Source: Nitrospirales bacterium
GTDB lineage: Bacteria; Nitrospirota; Nitrospiria; Nitrospirales; UBA8639
NCBI GenBank assembly: GCA_021604005.1
Contig: BQIV01000006.1
Coordinates: 81,830-145,829, forward strand
Direction: 5' to 3'
DNA: 64,000 nt
This document shows, piece by piece, positions 59,529 through 64,000 of this stretch (positions are counted from its first letter, which is position 1; each line of letters opens with the position of its first letter). The notes under the pieces are model-generated. The model saw only the letters and a list, made by a program, of their open reading frames with translations, was not told the DNA's origin and did no database searches. The translations under genes and the position numbers were made by a program.

Positions 59529-60496
59529 GACCCAACCTCCTTCTCTTCAAACTCCTCAAGCATGCGCCTGACCGCCGCTTCATCCTGCCTCGCTTTTTCT
59601 TTTGGATTCCATTCAGGGTGAGCCTTAATTTGCCTCAAGCGATTGCGAAACGTTCGCGTCCAGTCTTTTCTTTTACTCAAAGTCTTATCATCGAGAGACA
59701 GCCAATGGTCCTTAAATTCGCCAATCCAGTCATCGGGCGGTGGCATATCTTCAGCTTTTGCCCACAAACGAATTTCGTCCGTGACTTCAAATGCCTCTAG
59801 CTCTCGCTTCGATGAAGAAATTTTCTTGATATCGTGTTGTGACGTGTTGCCTATATACTCTTTCTCTGTCTCTTTCTCTATCTCTTCTCTATCTCTTCTC
59901 TTCTCTAGGCTACGCCTGCTCAGCTCTGAACTCTGAGCCTGTGTAGCCGGAGTCTGGATTAATCCAGACTCTTTTGTGCGTGACCTTTTTTTTCTGTTAC
60001 ATGGGCGGCAAAGTAATTGCAGATTGTCAATTTCTGAACTCCCGCCTTTAGAGACTGGTATTATGTGGTCATATTCAATTCGCTCTAAAGACTCGCAATA
60101 CGCGCATTTCCCTTGGAAATTTTCCCAAACTTTTTGTTTCAATTCTTGAGATATGTATCTGTTGCCAAACCCATTCTTGTTAGCAAGATCTTTAGCTGAG
60201 ACTTCGCGATAAATCTCGTCTGCGTCATCAACAATAAATTTACGTTCAACTAATTCGCGCAGCACTTTTGAGGCTGAGTCTGGATCAATCCTGAGCCTAA
60301 AGCTCAAAGATTCTACGTCTGGGACGACTCCGTCAGATTCTGCGCAGACCAACCAAATCATTATGAGATGTTTTGCTGAAAAATCACTCAGGCTGTGAAA
60401 GTCATAGTCGTCAAGGAGTGTTCGATGCAGCTTAATCCAAAGCGGTCGTCGATCCTTGAAGTGCTGAAACCTTTCCCAGTTTTTAATCTTGAGCAT
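59525..60496 (-). CDS. replication-initiator-type protein carrying an internal HNH endonuclease domain
   Basis: ATG 60496 (GGAG six bases upstream) gives 323 aa. Residues 1-100 look like a phage replication-protein winged-helix domain (NWERFQHFKDRRPLWIKLHR, SFRLRIDPDSASKVLRELVE). Residues 115-172 are a complete HNH domain: Cys131, Cys134, DHIIPVSKGG with His144, Asn158, Cys163 and Cys166. A charged linker of Arg/Glu/Lys follows, then a C-terminal helical domain (PPDDWIGEFKDHWLSL, FRNRLRQIKAHPEW) typical of such replication proteins. The HNH-coding DNA is more A+T rich than its flanks, suggesting insertion. Confidence 0.78.
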   Translation of the reverse strand: MLKIKNWERFQHFKDRRPLWIKLHRTLLDDYDFHSLSDFSAKHLIMIWLVCAESDGVVPDVESLSFRLRIDPDSASKVLRELVERKFIVDDADEIYREVSAKDLANKNGFGNRYISQELKQKVWENFQGKCAYCESLERIEYDHIIPVSKGGSSEIDNLQLLCRPCNRKKRSRTKESGLIQTPATQAQSSELSRRSLEKRRDREEIEKETEKEYIGNTSQHDIKKISSSKRELEAFEVTDEIRLWAKAEDMPPPDDWIGEFKDHWLSLDDKTLSKRKDWTRTFRNRLRQIKAHPEWNPKEKARQDEAAVRRMLEEFEEKEVGS

Positions 60497-60827
60497 CCGA
60501 CACTCCACAATATTCCCACACAACAGCAGACCGACCAGTTCGGGTTTTTCGCTTACGACCGCTATCCCGCACCAATCCCGCCCTGCGCAATTCACACACG
60601 CGACGACCGACCTGGTGATAATCGAGACTGGCGCAACTGGCGATATCCTCAAACGTCATCCCGTTTGTACAGCGATGCATCACCCTTAAAATGAGTTTTT
60701 GATGCTCCCCCCTGATGGCCTTGGCCTCTTTGGCCGCATCATGCGAGGTCTGCGGATCGGAGGCATGAGCATAGCTACGCGGTCGCCACGACTCCTCAAG
60801 CGGATCAGCATCGTACAATCCAACCAT
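60483..60827 (-). CDS. winged-helix DNA-binding protein (114 aa)
   Basis: The middle of the protein has a winged-helix pattern: RVMHRCTNGMTFEDIASCAS, then LDYHQVGRRVCELRRAGLVR and a basic wing. The N-terminus (SDPQTSHDAAKEA) resembles small phage proteins near replication genes. It overlaps the replication gene start by 14 bases and may regulate or assist it. Confidence 0.68.
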   Translation of the reverse strand: MVGLYDADPLEESWRPRSYAHASDPQTSHDAAKEAKAIRGEHQKLILRVMHRCTNGMTFEDIASCASLDYHQVGRRVCELRRAGLVRDSGRKRKTRTGRSAVVWEYCGVSDAQD

Positions 60828-60829
60828 GG

Positions 60830-61015
60830 TCAGACCTCATCCTCAAGGCGGGGTGAATGCACTCGTTCCCATCCATCGCGCTTGCTATCAATCACCCGCC
60901 GATGCATGCAGCCATGCTCATCGAGGGCATACAAAAAATTAAATCCATCCGGTCTTGGCACAATCTGGAATTGTGTAATTTTTAAGGAGGCCTGTTGTGA
61001 TTTGCGTCCCTGCAT
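60830..61015 (-). CDS. small hypothetical protein (61 aa)
   Basis: This basic small protein is not recognised; it has a predicted short beta-sheet (FQIVPRPDGFNFLYALDEHG). ATG 61015 is fixed by AGGAGG six bases upstream. Two bases separate it from the winged-helix gene. Confidence 0.65.
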   Translation of the reverse strand: MQGRKSQQASLKITQFQIVPRPDGFNFLYALDEHGCMHRRVIDSKRDGWERVHSPRLEDEV

Positions 61016-61025
61016 GCTGCACCTC

Positions 61026-61373
61026 CTATCGTCCAATCTTTTTCACATTCCACCCACCACGAATTTTTCTGATCAAATAAAACTCAAACCATTCGCCAAA
61101 GTGCTCCTCGGCCACTTTCAATTTGACAGCGGCATCGTCCCTCATGAATCCCTTGACTTCATGGATTTGTAATGTGTGGTCATGCGCTTCAACAATAAAA
61201 TCAGGGCTGTAATAGGTGCGATCCGCGAGCCGCAATTTCAACGGCTCAAATTTCCACGAAATGATGCCCCCGTTACGTTTCACGGCATCGAGGGCCAGGG
61301 CATAGGCCGCTTCTGTTTTGTTCATCGCAGATGGCCTTACCGCCACCGATTGCCTGGTACGAATGCTAGACAT
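61026..61373 (-). CDS. DUF1064-type PD-(D/E)XK nuclease
   Basis: The 115-aa protein matches phage DUF1064 proteins: KTEAAYALALDAVKRNGGI, WKFEPLKLRLADRTYYSPDF and the nuclease signature PDF...HEVKGF. Members are small phage nucleases thought to act on branched or damaged DNA. ATG 61373 overlaps the stop of the preceding 55-aa gene; ATG 61325 is the alternative. Confidence 0.78.
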   Translation of the reverse strand: MSSIRTRQSVAVRPSAMNKTEAAYALALDAVKRNGGIISWKFEPLKLRLADRTYYSPDFIVEAHDHTLQIHEVKGFMRDDAAVKLKVAEEHFGEWFEFYLIRKIRGGWNVKKIGR

Positions 61374-61533
61374 GTTCACGCACCTGGAAATACAGGGCCT
61401 GTTCGAGGTGTTGGAACAGCCGCAACACGCTCGGCAAATCACTGGCAGGAATTTTCAGGACCACCGTGGCCTCGCCCTCTTTATCCACGGCCACTCGATA
61501 CAGACTGCCGATAAATTCTGTGGGATCACTCAT
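61366..61533 (-). CDS. small hypothetical protein (55 aa)
   Basis: A short frame with a perfect AGGAGG six bases before ATG 61533 encodes MSDPTEFIGSLYRVAVD and a helical C-terminus (LPSVLRLFQHLEQAL). It overlaps the genes on both sides by eight bases, filling the gap exactly. The family is unknown. Confidence 0.68.
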   Translation of the reverse strand: MSDPTEFIGSLYRVAVDKEGEATVVLKIPASDLPSVLRLFQHLEQALYFQVREHV

Positions 61534-62317
61534 GCGTCACCTCCTGGCTCTCCTCGCCCTGAACGGCAGCAGGAGAGGAGACGGCCTCTTTCTTTCTCCT
61601 ATCGATTTCCTCAATCAGATTCGAGAGCATCTGTTCATTGTATTTTTTAAACTTTTTCTTTTTGGGATCATCGAGATCATTCGCACAGGCGTTCGCATAC
61701 CGGTCTAACCATTCATCAGTCACCTCGGCTAATGGCCGGTTCGCGTATTCGCCATATTTCGGTGCACGAGGCCCTGCCGACCGATCGACCGTGGTTGATT
61801 GAGATTTCGTCAACCCTGCGGCTTTCAACTCATCCCAGGACATGTTGCGGATACCGAGGAGGCGAGTAATGCCGTTCCCCAGGCAATTGGTATAGGCCGA
61901 TTTTTTGACGTTCCCACGGCTAATTGTCGACGGGTCAATATCTGAACCACGCGCACGAGAGAAAAATTTGTCACGGCTCGAACGCGTCCCAATCGCCTCG
62001 ATTTCTTTTCCCGCTAACATAAAATACCCTTTATAGGTATACGTGAAATGCCCATCCTCATGTTCATCGAATTCCGCGTCATCAATACGCCACGACACCC
62101 CAAAGAGGCGCGCGACCTTCTCGGCTCCACTGACCTGCAAATAGGGTTTCCCGTTCTCGTCAATCCAGTCGTGTGCATTCGTCACTTTGAGCGCGAGCGA
62201 TTTTATTTGAGTGACCGCCTCAACGCGCTTCGCGGCATTCTGCGCAATCGCGATGAGCGTATCGCCAGATTCAAGGGCTAACACGCTGTCATCCTGCGTA
62301 ATTAAATGTTGTTCCAT
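61526..62317 (-). CDS. candidate phage recombination (single-strand annealing-type) protein
   Basis: The 263-aa protein is found directly downstream of a RecB-like nuclease, the normal place for a RecT/Erf/Rad52-like annealing protein. Features are LQVSGAEKVARLFGVSWRID, a central beta region with FTYTYKGYFMLAGKEIEAIG, and VKKSAYTNCLGNGITRLLGI. The C-terminus is basic (DDPKKKKFKKYNEQML). I do not recognise the exact family, so the role rests on context and overall pattern. Confidence 0.55.
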   Translation of the reverse strand: MEQHLITQDDSVLALESGDTLIAIAQNAAKRVEAVTQIKSLALKVTNAHDWIDENGKPYLQVSGAEKVARLFGVSWRIDDAEFDEHEDGHFTYTYKGYFMLAGKEIEAIGTRSSRDKFFSRARGSDIDPSTISRGNVKKSAYTNCLGNGITRLLGIRNMSWDELKAAGLTKSQSTTVDRSAGPRAPKYGEYANRPLAEVTDEWLDRYANACANDLDDPKKKKFKKYNEQMLSNLIEEIDRRKKEAVSSPAAVQGEESQEVTHE

Positions 62318-62883
62318 AATGTCTGCACCACCTCCTGTGCATTGACTGAGTTGATAGACTGCTGCATTTCTCGTTGTTGGTGGCTGAATTGATGAAAGCC
62401 TTCAAGGAAGCGCGCCCACAGATCAGGGCGAGGCTTAAGGCGATAGACGCGAATGGTGGCATCAGATCTACATTGCACTAATGCCACAGGCCGATTGGTC
62501 AGATAGCGGTAGACCTCACCCTGGACGTAATTGGCCTCCGTTACGGTCTCGGCAAATTTCCAATCAATGGTCCATGGATAGCCATTCCATGTGCCGACAA
62601 AATCAGGATGTCCGATAAAGCCGTATCGATGGTCGTAGCGCTCCTCTAAAAACTCACCGACTAACTGTTGCTCTCGACACCACTGCATCACGGATCTGAC
62701 TCGTATGAGATCGCATTCCGTCAGATCGTCAGAGAATGTGTGGTCGCATCCCTGCTGCTGATTGCGAAAAAATATTTCCATCTCCAAATGCAACCGCGTC
62801 CCACGGTCTAAGGCCTCCTGCGGGACATGGCGCAGCGAGTCAGGATACATCACGCGCAGGGCATCAGAGACACGGATACTCAT
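62302..62883 (-). CDS. PD-(D/E)XK (RecB/Cas4-like) exonuclease
   Basis: The 193-aa protein has the RecB-family nuclease pattern: a His-containing helix (RGTRLHLEMEIFF), GHPDFVG, then TIDWKFAETV with the Asp-x-Lys catalytic pair, and the QxxxY motif YVQGEVYRYL. It probably resects DNA ends to feed the annealing protein encoded next. It overlaps both neighbours (4 and 16 bases). Confidence 0.82.
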   Translation of the reverse strand: MSIRVSDALRVMYPDSLRHVPQEALDRGTRLHLEMEIFFRNQQQGCDHTFSDDLTECDLIRVRSVMQWCREQQLVGEFLEERYDHRYGFIGHPDFVGTWNGYPWTIDWKFAETVTEANYVQGEVYRYLTNRPVALVQCRSDATIRVYRLKPRPDLWARFLEGFHQFSHQQREMQQSINSVNAQEVVQTLWNNI

Positions 62884-63506
62884 GCCGTTTTCACCGTCAG
62901 TTCAGTCGTTTCGACAAGAACAGCCCCAGGCACCGTTTTCCCAGCCCGTAACGCCGCCTCGACCATTTTTTTATCCAGCGTACGCGTGACAAACCAATAG
63001 TCGTCAGGAATCGTAGATTCATCAAGAATGTTTAGTTTATATTCTGTGCGATAGGTCGCCGACCCTGATGCAGTGGTTGAGGTTTTCGTGGCCTGCTGCA
63101 CCGCCGCAGGCGGTTTGACCAACGCGGGGTCTTTACCTTTTGCGATTGATCGCTCTACCCGTTTGGAGTGTAGCGCAATCAAGCGTTGCTGCTGCTTCCG
63201 CTGCTCGTCTAGCTTTTTATTTCGATACGTGGAGAGGGCTTGCCGATAGGCATTTTCCATTTCCGTCAGAGGCTGCATGACGGACGAAATTTGCGCCTCC
63301 TGCTCTTTAACCGCAGCCTTGGCTGGTCTCAATAATTCTGTAAAAAACAATTTCAGTTCTTTGCGTTTTTTTGTCGCAGCAACAACCCACTCCTCGGCCT
63401 CCGCCTGCTGTACATCGTTTTGGATGTCAACTAAGGCCTGTTGACACAACGTTGAAATTTCCTGTTTGACGTGATCGATTGTCTTTGTCGTCCCAGATTT
63501 CGGCAT
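62880..63506 (-). CDS. coiled-coil protein of the recombination module (209 aa)
   Basis: ATG 63506 has AGGAGG five bases upstream; the frame's extension to 63557 overlaps the membrane peptide and is rejected. Residues 20-140 are a long charged coiled coil. A basic Lys/Ala/Pro linker and a C-terminal domain (DESTIPDDYWFVTRTLDKKM) follow. This C-terminal segment recalls phage proteins that accompany RecE/RecT-type systems. Precise function is unknown. Confidence 0.72.
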   Translation of the reverse strand: MPKSGTTKTIDHVKQEISTLCQQALVDIQNDVQQAEAEEWVVAATKKRKELKLFFTELLRPAKAAVKEQEAQISSVMQPLTEMENAYRQALSTYRNKKLDEQRKQQQRLIALHSKRVERSIAKGKDPALVKPPAAVQQATKTSTTASGSATYRTEYKLNILDESTIPDDYWFVTRTLDKKMVEAALRAGKTVPGAVLVETTELTVKTA

Positions 63507-63514
63507 CTGTCCTC

Positions 63515-63607
63515 CTATTTCATTAACTGTGAAATGATCCAGATAAACACGGCCCACATCACCAGGCTAATCAACATGGCGCTCAGGAGGCCTGAGAGAA
63601 AATTCAT
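63515..63607 (-). CDS. 30-aa single-span membrane peptide
   Basis: The frame MNFLSGLLSAMLISLVMWAV continues through one membrane helix and ends in a short polar tail. It starts two bases after the lipoprotein stop and ends eight bases before the coiled-coil gene. GGAG lies about 11 bases upstream. Its exact fit between neighbours supports it, but it is short. Confidence 0.5.
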   Translation of the reverse strand: MNFLSGLLSAMLISLVMWAVFIWIISQLMK

Positions 63608-63609
63608 GG

Positions 63610-63786
63610 TTACCGACACTCCACCAGTCCTCGCCCTCCGACGGCGCAGGTCGCCATGTAGCGGTCAGGCGAGACCGCGGCGCGAGAAGGATAGCCCTGT
63701 TTTTCATTCGTATATGGTCCCTGATAGTCCTGCGTGGCCGCACAGCCACCGAGGAACAACACGCTGAGTAGTAGTACAGTTTTCAA
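63610..63786 (-). CDS. tiny lipoprotein (58 aa)
   Basis: From TTG 63786 the frame encodes LKTVLLLSVLFLGGC, a strong lipoprotein signal with lipobox LGGC. A mature peptide of about 44 residues with three Cys follows (YMATCAVGGRGLVECR at the end). The reading frame has no stop upstream; it continues through the hexamer repeat as a (Ser/Asp/Tyr)-Gly polymer. So either TTG 63786 is the start or this is the end of a longer protein. AAAGG lies about 13 bases upstream of TTG. Confidence 0.6.
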   Translation of the reverse strand: MKTVLLLSVLFLGGCAATQDYQGPYTNEKQGYPSRAAVSPDRYMATCAVGGRGLVECR

Positions 63787-63825
63787 TGGATGACGTAGAC
63801 CTTTCCGTAAATTTCGATTAATTTC

Positions 63826-64000
63826 AGAGCCAGAGCCATCGCCAGAGCCATCGCCAGAGCCATCGCCAGAGCCATCGCCAGAGCCAGAGCCATCGCCAGA
63901 GCCATAGCCAGAGCCATCGCCAGAGCCATCGCCATAGCCAGAGCCATAGCCAGAGCCATCGCCAGAGCCATCGCCAGAGCCAGAGCCATCGCCAGAGCCA
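63826..64000. repeat. hexanucleotide tandem repeat (about 29 units), continues past window
   Basis: Units GCCAGA, GCCATC and GCCATA alternate without a gap from 63826 to the edge. All six frames are open. On the - strand in frame with the tiny lipoprotein it reads Gly alternating with Ser, Asp or Tyr; another frame reads Ala-Leu-Ala-Met; the + strand offers Glu-Pro-Ser-Pro. The variable bases never give synonymous changes in the Gly frame, so the coding frame cannot be told. Confidence 0.9.

Larger units (their letters stand above)
52180..64000. mobile_element. integrated prophage-like element at tRNA-Phe (left part; right end outside window)
   Basis: The element begins at the 3' half of tRNA-Phe. 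It contains a tyrosine integrase, an excisionase-like gene, replication and recombination genes, a sigma factor, a peptidase and small lipoproteins, all on the - strand with short gaps or overlaps. No structural phage genes are present in the window. It could therefore be a prophage whose late genes lie to the right, or an integrative element with phage-like modules. The second att copy is not visible. Confidence 0.8.

Noticed and set aside
63783..63989. Ala-Leu-Ala-Met repeat frame on the - strand
   Set aside because: It is a by-product of the hexanucleotide repeat, which leaves all frames open; the Gly frame leads into a credible lipoprotein instead.
52180..64000. CRISPR array or restriction-modification system in the accessory region
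   Set aside because: No spaced direct repeats, cas genes or DNA methylase motifs were seen; the only tandem repeat has no spacers.

Overview
The window is about 49-50 percent G+C by eye. It reads as chromosome of a Gram-negative bacterium: it carries KDO and heptose genes (kdsA, kdsB, a RfaE1-type kinase), several lipobox lipoproteins, PlsY, PgsA and LepB. Gene content and order (ribBA-ribH-nusB joined to a purB-C-S-Q-L-F run, an EF-G-like paralogue, a hydrolase-methyltransferase fusion, a PyrR-headed pyr/car cluster) suggest Nitrospirota, perhaps a Nitrospira-like organism. That assignment is inference; no rRNA or taxonomic marker in the window fixes it.

Region 1 (1-11.9 kb, + strand) is a metabolic operon. 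It holds the end of a riboflavin gene (RibBA/RibA), ribH, nusB, then purB, purC, purS, purQ, a DUF433 gene, purL and purF. A thioredoxin-like protein and a tight set of poorly characterised genes follow (a 79-aa protein, a metal-site-degenerate MBL-fold protein, a TPR protein, a 144-aa protein). Region 2 (12-20.5 kb) has a methyltransferase (+), a membrane histidine kinase (-), an unusual N-domain/alpha-beta hydrolase/methyltransferase fusion (-), and an EF-G-like GTPase (+) with a good sigma70-type promoter.

Region 3 (20.5-50.6 kb, mostly - strand) is a long housekeeping block: htrA, plsY, pgsA, kdsA, pyrG, kdsB, hldA/rfaE1, lepB, lepA, divergent bioA and a lipoprotein (+), a J-domain-like protein, a DEAD-box helicase, a SAM hydroxide adenosyltransferase homologue, greA, carB, an M48 protease, sppA, carA, a DUF4149-like membrane protein, pyrC, pyrB, pyrR, an unknown 601-aa protein and proA. 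Upstream of pyrR lies a complete PyrR-type attenuator: promoter, PyrR-binding hairpin, antiterminator arms and terminator. lepA and bioA fire from divergent promoters whose -35 boxes overlap, and the lepA message is predicted to be nearly leaderless.

Region 4 (50.7-64 kb) is accessory. A REP-associated tyrosine transposase is bounded by 15-bp inverted ends. It is followed by tRNA-Phe(GAA), which marks the left edge of an integrated prophage-like element running past the window end. All recognised genes of the element lie on the - strand. Read from the right they are: a hexanucleotide repeat tract, a tiny lipoprotein and a 30-aa membrane peptide, a recombination module (coiled-coil protein, PD-(D/E)XK nuclease, candidate annealing protein), small DNA-processing genes, a replication-type protein carrying an HNH domain, a candidate helicase-loader-type protein, a zinc-ribbon protein, an M15-like peptidase, a sigma factor, a glycine-zipper lipoprotein, a secreted kelch/lectin-like protein, an excisionase-like protein, the integrase and a DUF5131 protein. 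The DUF5131 reading frame runs antisense through the tRNA. No capsid, terminase or tail genes are inside the window.
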